From Vreelandella songnenensis (GTDB taxonomy: Bacteria; Pseudomonadota; Gammaproteobacteria; Pseudomonadales; Halomonadaceae): DNA of 64,000 nucleotides. The stretch is from contig NZ_PVTK01000001.1 in the NCBI RefSeq assembly GCF_003002925.1, forward strand, positions 620,001 through 684,000. Direction: 5' to 3'. Made by a program: the position numbers and the translations under genes. The notes beneath the pieces were generated by a model that worked only from the letters and a program-made list of their open reading frames with translations, made no database searches and was not told the origin of the DNA. Numbering within the stretch: position 1 is the first letter of the stretch; every line of letters begins with the position of its first letter. Shown piece by piece: positions 9,243 to 17,466 of the stretch.

Positions 9243-10118
9243 CTAGTAGGGCTGGGGAATCTCGTCGCTGTCGTCATCGTCGCGCATACGCGCCTGACGT
9301 TCGGCCTCTTCTTCCTTGGCGTCGTCGATCACTTCCATCAGCTCATCCACGTTCGCAATGTGGGTCGAGAAGGTGAAGTGACCCGTCAGCTTGCTGTCCG
9401 GGTGCAGCTCGCCTGCCTCATACAAGGCCCACATTTCCTTGGCGTAGTGCGTGTTCAGAAGCTCCGGCGCATAGCGGCCAAAGTAGGCGCGCATGTTATC
9501 CACGTCGCGCTCGAGCATGGCGGCCGCGCTATTGTTACCGGCAGCGTCAACGGCCTGGGGCAAGTCGATGATGACCGGGCCTTCGGCATCCACCAGCACG
9601 TTGAATTCCGACAGATCGCCGTGGATCAGGCCCGCGCACAGCATGCGCACCACGTCCGTGATGACCTTGTCGTGGTAGCGTAGCGCCTGCTCGTGGGTCA
9701 GCGTGACATCATCCAGGCGCGGTGCCACAGCGCCTTGCGCGTCGGTGATCATTTCCATCAGCAGTACGCCATCGACAAAGCCGTAGGGCTTGGGCACACG
9801 CACGTCGGCGGCCGCCAGTCGATAAAGCGCATCCACCTCAGCGGTCAGCCACGCCTGTTCCTGCTCTTTCTGGCCGTAGCGGGTTTTCTTCGACATGGCG
9901 CGGGCGCGGCGGCTGTTGCGCTCCTTGCGGCCTTCCTGGTACTGCACGGCCTGCTTGAAGCTGCGCTGCTTGGCTTCCTTGAACACCTTGGCACAGCGCA
10001 CATCGTCACCACAGCGCACAACGAAAACCTGAGCTTCCTTGCCGCTCATCAACTGCGTCAGCACCTCATCGATCAGGCCGTCATCGACCAGGGGCTGTAA
10101 TCGTTTGGGTGTCTTCAT
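9243..10118 (-). CDS. RIO-type atypical serine/threonine kinase
   Basis: A 291-residue protein with a RIO kinase catalytic core. SGKEAQVFVV forms the flexible nucleotide loop and CAKVFKE supplies the ATP-contacting lysine. IHGDLSEFNVL is the catalytic loop with Asp and Asn, and IIDLPQAVD carries the metal-binding Asp. The acidic C-terminal tail (RDDDDSDEIPQPY) is typical of RIO1-like proteins. In archaea and eukaryotes these enzymes act in small-subunit ribosome maturation. Bacterial members are little studied. It lies 54 nt downstream of dbpA on the same strand, which hints at a role connected with RNA or ribosomes. Confidence 0.88.
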   Translation of the reverse strand: MKTPKRLQPLVDDGLIDEVLTQLMSGKEAQVFVVRCGDDVRCAKVFKEAKQRSFKQAVQYQEGRKERNSRRARAMSKKTRYGQKEQEQAWLTAEVDALYRLAAADVRVPKPYGFVDGVLLMEMITDAQGAVAPRLDDVTLTHEQALRYHDKVITDVVRMLCAGLIHGDLSEFNVLVDAEGPVIIDLPQAVDAAGNNSAAAMLERDVDNMRAYFGRYAPELLNTHYAKEMWALYEAGELHPDSKLTGHFTFSTHIANVDELMEVIDDAKEEEAERQARMRDDDDSDEIPQPY

Positions 10119-10172
10119 GGTTAGCGGTAATGGCTCCTTTGATGAGTCGGCATGGCCAACGGTATCGAGTGT

Positions 10173-11570
10173 CTAATAACGAATCCGGCGAACGCGAAAG
10201 GCCCGCCCTTTCAACTTGTCGCGCTCAAGCTTCGCTTGGGCCTTGTCAACCGCCGAGTAGGTGACGGCCACATAGGCGCTGCGCGCGAGCACCTTGATCT
10301 TGCCTACCTGATCGCCCTTGAGCCCGCCTTCGCTGGTCAGCGCGCCAAGAATATCCCCCGGGCGCAGCTTGTCCTTCTTGCCGCCGGAGAGTTGCAGCGT
10401 CGCCATGGGCGGCTCGAAGGGGGCAGAGTGCGACGCCTTGGGCAGCGCCTCGGTGGCAAGCGGCTCGCCCAGCAGCTCTGAAAGGCGCCCTAACCGGTAG
10501 GTCTCCTGCGGAGTCACCAATGTGCAGGCGATGCCACTGGCCCCGGCGCGGCCGGTGCGCCCTACCCGGTGAACGTGAACGTCCAGCTCACGGGCAATCT
10601 GGTAGTTGAACACGGCGTCCAGCTGAGCAATATCCAACCCGCGGGCGGCCACGTCGGTGGCCACCAGAATCGAGGCACTCTGGTTGGCAAACAGTATCAG
10701 AATGCGGTCGCGATCCTTCTGCTCCAGATCACCGTGCAGTGCCACGGCGCTGAACCCGGCATCCACCAGACTATCGGCCACCGCCTGAGTCTCGCGCTTG
10801 GTGTTGCAGAACACCACGCTGGTGGTGGGCCGGTTGACCAGCAGAAGCTGCTTCAGCGCGGCAAAGCGGGCCTCTTCATTGGGCACTTCATAGAAATGCT
10901 GCTCGATAGTGGTGGCATCGTGCATCTCGGCTACCTTGACCGAGACGGGGTCCACCATCACGCCACGCGTCATGGTGGCAAGCCCGCCGGCTTCCTGCTC
11001 ATCCGGGAAGGTGGCGCTGAACAGCAGTGTCTGACGATCCGCCGGGGTCTCGGCGATGATGGCATCCAGGGTCGCCTGAAAGCCCATGTCCAGCATGCGA
11101 TCGGCTTCATCCAGCACCAGCGTGCGCAGGGAACCAAGCGTCAGGGAGCCCTTGCGCAAGTGTTCATCAATACGACCCGGCGTGCCCACCACGATATGGG
11201 CGCCGTGCTCGAGCGAGCCGAGCTGGGGGCCGAACGGGGCGCCGCCGCAAAGCGTCAATACCTTGACGTTGGCCATGGCTCGCGCCAGGCGGCGCAGCTC
11301 TTCGGCCACCTGGTCGGCCAGTTCGCGGGTGGGGCAAAGCACCAGCCCCTGCACGGAAAACGCCTCCACGCGCAGCTCGGCAAGCAGTGCCAGCCCAAAC
11401 GCCGCCGTTTTACCCGAGCCGGTTCTGGCCTGTGCCATGACATCGCGCCCGGCAAGCATGGGCGGCAGGCTCTGGGCCTGCACCGGCGTCATCTGGTGAT
11501 AGCCCAGCGACTCAAGGTTGGAAAGCAGCGCTGCCGGCAAGGCAAGCGACGAGAACGAGACGTCTGACAC
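10173..11570 (-). CDS. dbpA: ATP-dependent RNA helicase DbpA
   Basis: A 465-residue DEAD-box helicase. Motif Q is TPVQAQSLPPML, motif I ARTGSGKT, motif II VLDEADRM, motif III FSATF and motif VI HRVGRTGRAG. The last ~70 residues (GDILGALTSEGGLKGDQVGKI and on) form the DbpA RNA-binding domain, which in E. coli recognises hairpin 92 of 23S rRNA during 50S assembly. I place the start at the GTG at 11570, giving SDVSFSSLALP as in relatives, rather than at an ATG 24 codons upstream. A GC-rich palindrome lies 15 nt before this GTG. Confidence 0.92.
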   Translation of the reverse strand: MSDVSFSSLALPAALLSNLESLGYHQMTPVQAQSLPPMLAGRDVMAQARTGSGKTAAFGLALLAELRVEAFSVQGLVLCPTRELADQVAEELRRLARAMANVKVLTLCGGAPFGPQLGSLEHGAHIVVGTPGRIDEHLRKGSLTLGSLRTLVLDEADRMLDMGFQATLDAIIAETPADRQTLLFSATFPDEQEAGGLATMTRGVMVDPVSVKVAEMHDATTIEQHFYEVPNEEARFAALKQLLLVNRPTTSVVFCNTKRETQAVADSLVDAGFSAVALHGDLEQKDRDRILILFANQSASILVATDVAARGLDIAQLDAVFNYQIARELDVHVHRVGRTGRAGASGIACTLVTPQETYRLGRLSELLGEPLATEALPKASHSAPFEPPMATLQLSGGKKDKLRPGDILGALTSEGGLKGDQVGKIKVLARSAYVAVTYSAVDKAQAKLERDKLKGRAFRVRRIRY

Positions 11571-11584
11571 GATAAGACCTGCAG

Positions 11585-11599
11585 GGCCGTTCAACGGCC
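11585..11599 (-). promoter_or_regulatory. GC-rich palindrome in the dbpA leader
   Basis: GGCCGTT-C-AACGGCC is a perfect 15-nt palindrome located 15 nt upstream of the dbpA start. On the mRNA it would fold into a short hairpin near the ribosome-binding site. On DNA it could be an operator. Function is unproven. Confidence 0.3.
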
Positions 11600-11671
11600 A
11601 GTAAAAATAACGAAAAGAATGCACTTTAAAGGCAAGCACCATACCAGAAAGTGCCTACCCCTGCGTGCTTC

Positions 11672-12139
11672 TCATACGCCAAGGGGCGCAAAGCCCGCCT
11701 GGCAAAGGGCGGCCAGATCGTCGGGGCCAAGCTCTATTTCAAGCCCGCGCCGTCCGGCGCTCACGTAGATACTGGCAAAGCCCCTGGCCGTCTCGTCGAT
11801 ATAGGTGGCCAAGCGCTTTTTCTGGCCAAGCGGGCTCACGCCCCCCAGCACATAGCCGGTCGCACGCTCGACCTCGGCAGGTACGCCCATCACCGCTTTC
11901 TTGGCCCCGGCGGCTTTGGCGATCTGCTTAAGCCCCAGTTGGCGGGTGACCGGCACGATACCGACCGCAAGCGTCTTGCCATCGAGTTTGACCACCAGGG
12001 TCTTGAACACCCGTTCGGCGGGAACGCCCAGCTTTTCAGCGGCTTCCAGACCATAGGACTGCGCCGCTGCATCGTGATGGTAGTCATGAATGTCGAACGG
12101 GATACCGGCTTTTCGTGCCGCGTCGATCGCTGGTGTCAT
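11672..12139 (-). CDS. ybaK: YbaK-type Cys-tRNA(Pro) deacylase
   Basis: A 155-residue protein of the YbaK/EbsC family, which hydrolyses Cys-tRNA(Pro) to correct mischarging by prolyl-tRNA synthetase. The conserved core includes VFKTLVVKLDGKTLAVGIVP with the catalytic lysine, KKAVMG and the Gly-rich YVLGGVSPLGQKKRL. Residues near GRRGLEIELGPDDLAAL match the C-terminal half. The ATG at 12139, preceded by AAGAGAG, is preferred over an ATG nine codons upstream. Orientation matches dbpA, but the 100-nt gap makes cotranscription uncertain. Confidence 0.92.
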   Translation of the reverse strand: MTPAIDAARKAGIPFDIHDYHHDAAAQSYGLEAAEKLGVPAERVFKTLVVKLDGKTLAVGIVPVTRQLGLKQIAKAAGAKKAVMGVPAEVERATGYVLGGVSPLGQKKRLATYIDETARGFASIYVSAGRRGLEIELGPDDLAALCQAGFAPLGV

Positions 12140-12262
12140 GGTGCTCTCTTGATGATTGGTAAACATGTACAGCGCTCTTTCAGAGCGCTGGAAAGCCGCT
12201 TCCCCACTGCTAGGCTAAATAGCGTAAGCCCTAAAGCAAAGTCAATCGACAGGAGCTTTATC

Positions 12263-12448
12263 ATGCCAGCCAAATCGAAGGCCCAGCAAAAGGCCGCGGG
12301 TGCCGCGCTTTCCGCCAAACGTGGAGAAACCAAGCCGAGCGAGCTTCATGAATCATCCAAGGACATGTACGACTCGATGAGCGAAGAGGAACTCGAGGAG
12401 ATGGCAAGCACCCAGCGCAAGGGCAAGCCGCAAAAGAAAGGCGATTAG
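12263..12448 (+). CDS. DUF3008 family small protein
   Basis: A 61-residue, highly charged protein beginning MPAKSKAQQKAAGAALSAKRG, the hallmark of DUF3008. The second half (SMSEEELEEMASTQRKGKPQ) is acidic, then basic. Function is unknown. The composition suggests a disordered or nucleic-acid-associated protein. AGGAG at 12251-12255 sits 7 nt before the ATG. It is divergent from ybaK and ends just before a strong hairpin. Confidence 0.85.
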   Translation: MPAKSKAQQKAAGAALSAKRGETKPSELHESSKDMYDSMSEEELEEMASTQRKGKPQKKGD

Positions 12449-12473
12449 CTACCCCAGGTGCAAGCGCTTGACA

Positions 12474-12506
12474 GCATGACGCCAGCTTATCGAGCTGGCG
12501 TCATGC
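12474..12506. terminator. bidirectional hairpin between convergent genes
   Basis: A perfect 14-bp stem (GCATGACGCCAGCT and complement) around a 5-nt loop TATCG separates the convergent DUF3008 and lipoprotein genes. There is no clear T-tract on either side. Position and stability support a shared terminator. Confidence 0.7.
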
Positions 12507-12522
12507 TGATACAGGCAGGTGC

Positions 12523-12792
12523 TTACTGACAGGGTACCACCCGGCGCAGGGTATCCTTGGCCCATAGCGTCTGGCCATCGGGAGTCCGGCCATGCTCGTT
12601 CCAACGCTCGGCGGTTTCCATGCAGTAGGAGCCGGCATCTTCCGTGCGCGGGTCGGCATTGGAGGGGCGCTCACCGCCGATGCGGATCACATCCGGGTTA
12701 TTCGTGGTATAGCGTGGTGCAACGGTGGAACTTGCGCATCCCGCAACCAGAACGGTTGCAAGCAGCACGGGCAAACAGCGGCGCAGTGGCAT
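12523..12792 (-). CDS. small lipoprotein
   Basis: An 89-residue lipoprotein. The signal peptide MPLRRCLPVLLATVLVAGC ends in the lipobox LVAGC with Cys19 as the lipidated residue. The following Ala-Ser-Ser does not include Asp at +2, so outer-membrane sorting is expected. The mature part (ERPSNADPRTEDAGSYCME and on) contains two further cysteines that could form a disulphide. No known domain was recognised. The start at 12792 is favoured over an upstream one because it begins the signal peptide and has GAGGG upstream. Confidence 0.78.
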   Translation of the reverse strand: MPLRRCLPVLLATVLVAGCASSTVAPRYTTNNPDVIRIGGERPSNADPRTEDAGSYCMETAERWNEHGRTPDGQTLWAKDTLRRVVPCQ

Positions 12793-12904
12793 GTTTCGTA
12801 AACCCTCGAAAGTACGGTATGGGGCCGACACGCTTTGTCGGTAGCGCTAGATATCATTCTGCCCTTTTACCGTCAATCTTTTTAGCAAGCCTGCTTTTCC
12901 CGCG

Positions 12905-13771
12905 CTAGCTGGTGACCAGCGTGATACTGGTAATCGGGCGCAGATTACGCTGCACACAATGCTGCTCCACGCTTTCGACAATCTCTTCGGCATCATCGAT
13001 CTGCTGCTTGTCAAGCTGAATATCCACCATCAGGAAACTGCCCACCTGAGCCAGGCGCACATCGCCACTGGCGATATCGAAGTCAGCCACTTCATCGACC
13101 ATTTCCTGGCGAATGCGGCCCACCGGCTCGCCAAACATCAGCTCGCGCAGCGCTCCGCGCACCATGCGCACCGGCATGGGCAGAAAGTAGCCCGCGATAA
13201 TCAGCACCATGACCGGGTCGGCAAAGCGTGCGTAGCCCGCCCAGGGGGTCAGGGTCAGAAGCCAGGTCAGCGCGAAGCCGAACATGACCGCCGCACTCAG
13301 CCCGGTGTCCATCTGCCACTGGCGCAGCTCAGCGGCAAGCAAGGAAGAGCGGGCAATGCGCGCATAGCGCTTGAGCCACCACCAGGTCAACAGGCAGCCG
13401 CCCACGTTGGCCAGGCTGAACAGGATCGCCAGGTCAAGCGTTACCAGGCGCCCGCCCTGCAACAGGCTCCATACCGCTGACACCATCGAAAACAGGCACA
13501 CCAGCGCAATCATTACGCCTTTGAGCAGTACGGCAAGAGGCTCTACCGTCAGCCGCCCAAAGGGGTAGTGATCATCCGCCGGTTTACGCGCCTGCTGCAG
13601 GGCAAGCAGCGAGAGCGACGCCAGAGCAAGGCTCAACAGCGAATAGCCGCTGTCAAACAAGATGGTGATGGAACCGCTGGCCAATCCCAGTACCAGCCCG
13701 GTCAATGCAAACAGGCTTGCGGAAATGGCGGAAAATCTTAGCGCACGGCGCTCGGCAACAAAGGGGGTCAC
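12905..13771 (-). CDS. cation diffusion facilitator-like transporter with altered metal site
   Basis: A 288-residue protein with six transmembrane helices and a C-terminal domain, the architecture of CDF metal/proton antiporters. In helix 2 the usual DxxxD reads D40-S-G-Y-S44, and in helix 5 the usual H/DxxxD reads Q151-W-Q-M-D155. By eye, two of the four ligands of the canonical zinc site are therefore replaced. The cytoplasmic domain (FDIASGDVRLAQVGSFLMV) is intact. Substrate could be another ion, or transport may be lost. The gene is divergent from a LysR-type regulator across a 188-bp region rich in inverted repeats, suggesting regulation by that protein. Confidence 0.82.
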   Translation of the reverse strand: MTPFVAERRALRFSAISASLFALTGLVLGLASGSITILFDSGYSLLSLALASLSLLALQQARKPADDHYPFGRLTVEPLAVLLKGVMIALVCLFSMVSAVWSLLQGGRLVTLDLAILFSLANVGGCLLTWWWLKRYARIARSSLLAAELRQWQMDTGLSAAVMFGFALTWLLTLTPWAGYARFADPVMVLIIAGYFLPMPVRMVRGALRELMFGEPVGRIRQEMVDEVADFDIASGDVRLAQVGSFLMVDIQLDKQQIDDAEEIVESVEQHCVQRNLRPITSITLVTS

Positions 13772-13824
13772 GCTGAAAACTCCGTTTCAAAGAGGTCTTT
13801 AACAAAAGTAGGGTGGGCTAAAAT

Positions 13825-13874
13825 CCTAAGTACCGGTAATTTTCATACAGTACTTATTACATACAGCACTTAGG
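13825..13874. promoter_or_regulatory. inverted repeats in the CDF/LysR divergent promoter
   Basis: CCTAAGT (13825-13831) and its exact complement ACTTAGG (13868-13874) flank a second pair, AAGTAC and GTACTT. The cluster lies midway between the divergent CDF-like and LysR-type genes. Such multi-half-site regions are typical of LysR binding. Assignment to this regulator is inference. Confidence 0.45.
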
Positions 13875-13959
13875 AAATCGTGCCGCATGGTAACCGGCAT
13901 GCTAAGGTTTAACGAATCGCTCAGCGCTATAAAAATTGGCGCTCAATCGGGAAGACGCT

Positions 13960-14829
13960 ATGCGCGCTGAACAGGTCCAGGCTTTTGTGGAAGTTACCGA
14001 ACACGGCTCATTCGCCGCCGCCGCCCGCCAGTCGGGCATCAAGCGCAGCACGCTGAGTGCGGCCGTTCATGCACTTGAAGATAGCCTTGGCGTGGCGCTG
14101 TTCGAACGCTCCGGCAACAGCCTTCAGCTCACCCCGGTGGGCGAAAGCGTACTGCCTGACTGCTACCGTTTCCTGACCAGCGCCAGTCGCATCAAAAAGC
14201 ACTGCCACCAGCACCTGCAAGGCGTCGAGAGCCAGCTGTGCATTGCCCGCGACGATGCGCTGCCGGAAATTTTCTGGCGCCAGGTAATGCACGACTTGAA
14301 ACAGCAGTTTCCCCTGACCGCGATCTCCGTCTACCTGGTTCCACCCCAGGAGCATAGCCAGTTCATTCTGCGCCAGACGGTGGATATCGCCTTTGGCCTG
14401 TATACCGCTGAAGGCGTGGTCACCAATGCCGCCAACCTGGCCCCTGTAGGCATGCGCCTGGTCGCCTCGCCGCATCACCCGTTGAGCCGGCTGCCCAGCG
14501 TCAACCGGGATGATCTCGCGCAGTACACCCAGGTATGCCTGACCCATATTCAGGAAGATAGGCTGGTCAATGAGGCACTGTTTTCCGCCAACTACCTGGG
14601 ATTCACCATGTTCGAGGTAATTCGTGACGCGGTGATCAACGGCACCGGCTGGGCACTGCTGCCCCACCCGCTGGTCAAGAATGCCATCGACGACAAACGT
14701 CTATGCGCGCTGAATCATGATCTTGCGCTGGACAGCCACTACTACCGCTACGTGGAGGGGGAAAATCTAGGTGTGGTGGCCACTGCCCTGCTAAATAAGG
14801 TGGCGCACTTCCTGGGCGATACCCGCTGA
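13960..14829 (+). CDS. LysR family transcriptional regulator
   Basis: A 289-residue regulator. The N-terminal winged helix (about residues 1-60) reads MRAEQVQAFVEVTEHGSFAA, then RQSGIKRSTLSAAVHALED and GVALFERSGNSLQLTPVGE, the standard LysR pattern. The remainder is a periplasmic-binding-protein-like effector domain ending near HFLGDTR. The ATG at 13960 with GGGAAGA upstream is chosen over a TTG eight codons earlier. It is divergent from the CDF-like transporter and is the obvious candidate to control it. The ligand is unknown. Confidence 0.92.
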   Translation: MRAEQVQAFVEVTEHGSFAAAARQSGIKRSTLSAAVHALEDSLGVALFERSGNSLQLTPVGESVLPDCYRFLTSASRIKKHCHQHLQGVESQLCIARDDALPEIFWRQVMHDLKQQFPLTAISVYLVPPQEHSQFILRQTVDIAFGLYTAEGVVTNAANLAPVGMRLVASPHHPLSRLPSVNRDDLAQYTQVCLTHIQEDRLVNEALFSANYLGFTMFEVIRDAVINGTGWALLPHPLVKNAIDDKRLCALNHDLALDSHYYRYVEGENLGVVATALLNKVAHFLGDTR

Positions 14830-15008
14830 ACGCAACGCGACTGAAATATAGCAGTGGAAAAAAACGCGTTTGCCTTCCACGCTAATAAAAAGCGCCGCAT
14901 AAGGAGATCACGGGCCGCACCCAGGGAGCGACACCGGCGAGTGTCATAAAAGCGTAAGATGTAACTGCCAGTGTCGGTATTGCCGTCAACCAAGGAGTTA
15001 TATCCCCG

Positions 15009-16418
15009 ATGGTAAAACTCGATAAGAAAGCGACCAGGCTTTACGTGCTGGACACCAATGTCCTGATTCATGACCCCGCCGCGCTCTATCACTTCGATGA
15101 GCATGACGTGGTGATTCCCATGACGGTTCTTGAGGAGCTGGACAAGCATAAAAACGGCAGTCGTGAACTTGCCCGTACGGCGCGGCAAATCAGCCGTACG
15201 CTCTCTGACCTCACCAGTCAGGTCACCTTCAGCGAGATTCAACGCGGTATACCCATTCCTCGTATCAGCGGCGAAACCGGCCGGCTCCACTTTCTCTGCT
15301 ACAGCGACCTAAAACCCTTTGACGCTTTAAACGATAGCCCGGACAACCGCATTCTGGCTGAAACCTGCCGTCTTCGCGATGAGCGTCCGGACGCCTCGGT
15401 CATCCTGATCACCAAGGATATCAATCTGCGCGTCAAGGCCGCCGCGCTCAAGGTGCCGGTGGAGGACTACCTCAACGACCGAGCATATTCCGACAGCGAC
15501 GCCATGATCGAAGGCGCCCAGGTGTACGCCGATGCAGGCCTGAACGGCGCGTCACTCTGGGAGGCATTGAACGTGGAGGTCAGCGTGGAACGCGTCGGCC
15601 ACCAGACCTTCTATCAGCTGAGCGGCACCATGCCGCGCCACTGGCATCTGGGCATGCTGGTATCCGATAGTGAAAATGGCGCCGAGTTCGAAGCCATCAT
15701 CCGCGAGCTCTCGCCCGCCTCCGCCCGCCTGCAACTCTTGACCAACTACCGCCACCACGCCGGTGTCTGGGGCGTTCACGCCCACGATAGTCGCCAGAAC
15801 TTTACCCTTAACCTGCTGATGGACCCCGACATTGACCTGGTCACCATTGCCGGCAACGCGGGCACGGGTAAAACCTTCATGACGCTTGCCGCCGCCTTTC
15901 AGCAGACCCTGGATGCCAAGCTGTTCGAGCGGATCGTGTTCACCCGCGCCCCCATTCCCATGGGCGAGGATATCGGCTTTCTGCCGGGTACCGAAGAGGA
16001 GAAGATGTCGCCGTGGATGGGCGCCTTCCACGACAACATGGATAACCTGCTGCGTAACGAAGAGGGTGAATCCAGCTGGGACAACGGTGCTACGCGCCAA
16101 CTGATCGGCTCGCGGGTGCAGATCCGCTCGCCAAGCTTCATGCGTGGGCGCACTCTGAACGACACTTTTCTGATCATCGACGAGGCGCAGAACTTCACCC
16201 CGAAACAGCTCAAATCCCTGGTTACCCGGGCCGGGCGTAATACCAAGATTGTGTGCCTGGGCAACGTCGGCCAGATCGATACGCCCTACCTGACCGCCAA
16301 CACCTGTGGCATGGCCGCCGTGGTCGAGCGCTTTCGCGACTGGCCTCATGCCGGGCACATCACCCTGAAAAGCGTGGAGCGCTCACGTCTGGCTCTGGCC
16401 GCCGAGGAGCTCTTGTAG
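15009..16418 (+). CDS. PIN-domain PhoH family ATPase
   Basis: A 469-residue two-domain protein. Residues 1 to about 150 form a PIN ribonuclease domain (LYVLDTNVLIHDP with Asp15, then VLEELDKHK and DNRILAETC). The C-terminal PhoH domain has Walker A AGNAGTGKT (about residue 284), Walker B FLIIDEAQNF and a conserved LGNVGQID. This is the PhoH2/YlaK arrangement, thought to couple RNA unwinding with RNA cleavage. AAGGAG (14992-14997) precedes the ATG. It is a monocistronic gene with its own terminator, which overlaps the end of the convergent yihY-like gene. Confidence 0.93.
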   Translation: MVKLDKKATRLYVLDTNVLIHDPAALYHFDEHDVVIPMTVLEELDKHKNGSRELARTARQISRTLSDLTSQVTFSEIQRGIPIPRISGETGRLHFLCYSDLKPFDALNDSPDNRILAETCRLRDERPDASVILITKDINLRVKAAALKVPVEDYLNDRAYSDSDAMIEGAQVYADAGLNGASLWEALNVEVSVERVGHQTFYQLSGTMPRHWHLGMLVSDSENGAEFEAIIRELSPASARLQLLTNYRHHAGVWGVHAHDSRQNFTLNLLMDPDIDLVTIAGNAGTGKTFMTLAAAFQQTLDAKLFERIVFTRAPIPMGEDIGFLPGTEEEKMSPWMGAFHDNMDNLLRNEEGESSWDNGATRQLIGSRVQIRSPSFMRGRTLNDTFLIIDEAQNFTPKQLKSLVTRAGRNTKIVCLGNVGQIDTPYLTANTCGMAAVVERFRDWPHAGHITLKSVERSRLALAAEELL

Positions 16419-16455
16419 CGGCGCGCCTGGGCCCTTCAAGCGTCACGCACCACTC

Positions 16456-16487
16456 AAACCCGCCGGCCTAGCGCTCGCGGGTTTTTT
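16456..16487 (+). terminator. rho-independent terminator of the phoH-type gene
   Basis: AAACCCGC pairs with GCGGGTTT around a 13-nt loop and is followed directly by further T residues (16482-16487). It overlaps the last codons of the convergent yihY-like gene. Confidence 0.7.
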
Positions 16488-17466
16488 CATCTTCATCGTT
16501 CCAGGGGTTTTCCACGCCCAGCGTATCGGCGGCAAAGGCTTCACGGTCGCCCAGCGGGCGCTCCTCGCCCACCGTCGTGTCGTTACAGGTCTGGCGCTCC
16601 ATCTCGCTATTCACCTCGGCGCCCAGCAACACCACAAACGCCGACATCCAGAACCACATCATCAGCGCCACCACGGCACCCAACGAGCCATAAAGCTCGC
16701 TGAAGCTCGAGAAGTAGCGCACGTAAAGTGATAGCCCGCCCGACCCGAGAAGCCACAGCAGCGTCGCCAGCAGCGTGCCATAACTTAGCCAGCGCCACTG
16801 GGCCGAGCGCCGGTAAGGCGCGTAGCGGTACAAGAGGGCAATCAAGAAACTCATGATGATTAGCAGCGCCGGCCAGCGCAGCCACTTCAGCACGATATCC
16901 ACCGGCGACTCGATCATCAGGCTATCCACTACCGCCGGCACCACGGCGATAAAGCCAAGCGATACCAGCGTCATGCCGATCAGCCCAAAGGTCAGCAGAG
17001 TCAGCACCACGCCGCGCCATAAAATCGGGCGTTTCTCCTGCTCGCCGTACACCACGTTGAGTCCGATCACCAGTACACCCACCGCCTTGGAGGCAATGAA
17101 CATCGCGACCAGCAGCCCGACCAGCGCCGTCATGGTGTTACCGGACTCAGTACTCTCCACCACCTGCTGCGCCTGCTGGTCGATCAGGTTGGCGGCATCC
17201 GGTGGCATGAAGCGGCTGACTTCATAAAGCTGCTGGCCAGCTTCTATAGGATTGAAAAAAAGCCCCCACAGTGAAATGACCGCCGCGATCGTGGGAAACA
17301 GGGCAAGCAGCGAATAGAAGGCCACGCCGGCGGCCAGGATAGTAATACGGTCGCGCTTGGCGGCACGCAGCACTCGCCACACGATATCGAACCAGCCCCG
17401 GCTCGGGATGTCTTCCGGCGACCGGGCACGCCGCCCGCGGCGATGGGGTAGATTGACCTGACTCAT
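16468..17466 (-). CDS. YihY/BrkB family inner-membrane protein
   Basis: A 332-residue protein with six transmembrane helices. The conserved start of the family is clear: RITILAAGVAFYSLLALFP. GSLGAVVALMMWFWMSAFVVLLGAEVN near the end is the other diagnostic stretch. Members are called BrkB or ribonuclease BN by historical error, and their true function is unknown. The open frame is 146 codons longer upstream, but the ATG at 17466 has AAGGAG close by and overlaps the stop of the antiporter-like gene by 4 nt. It is therefore the last gene of the antiporter operon. Confidence 0.88.
   Translation of the reverse strand: MSQVNLPHRRGRRARSPEDIPSRGWFDIVWRVLRAAKRDRITILAAGVAFYSLLALFPTIAAVISLWGLFFNPIEAGQQLYEVSRFMPPDAANLIDQQAQQVVESTESGNTMTALVGLLVAMFIASKAVGVLVIGLNVVYGEQEKRPILWRGVVLTLLTFGLIGMTLVSLGFIAVVPAVVDSLMIESPVDIVLKWLRWPALLIIMSFLIALLYRYAPYRRSAQWRWLSYGTLLATLLWLLGSGGLSLYVRYFSSFSELYGSLGAVVALMMWFWMSAFVVLLGAEVNSEMERQTCNDTTVGEERPLGDREAFAADTLGVENPWNDEDEKTRER

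Noticed and set aside
10569..11567. Long plus-strand open frame (332 codons) opposite dbpA
   Set aside because: His/Gly-rich shadow translation. All helicase motifs are on the minus strand.
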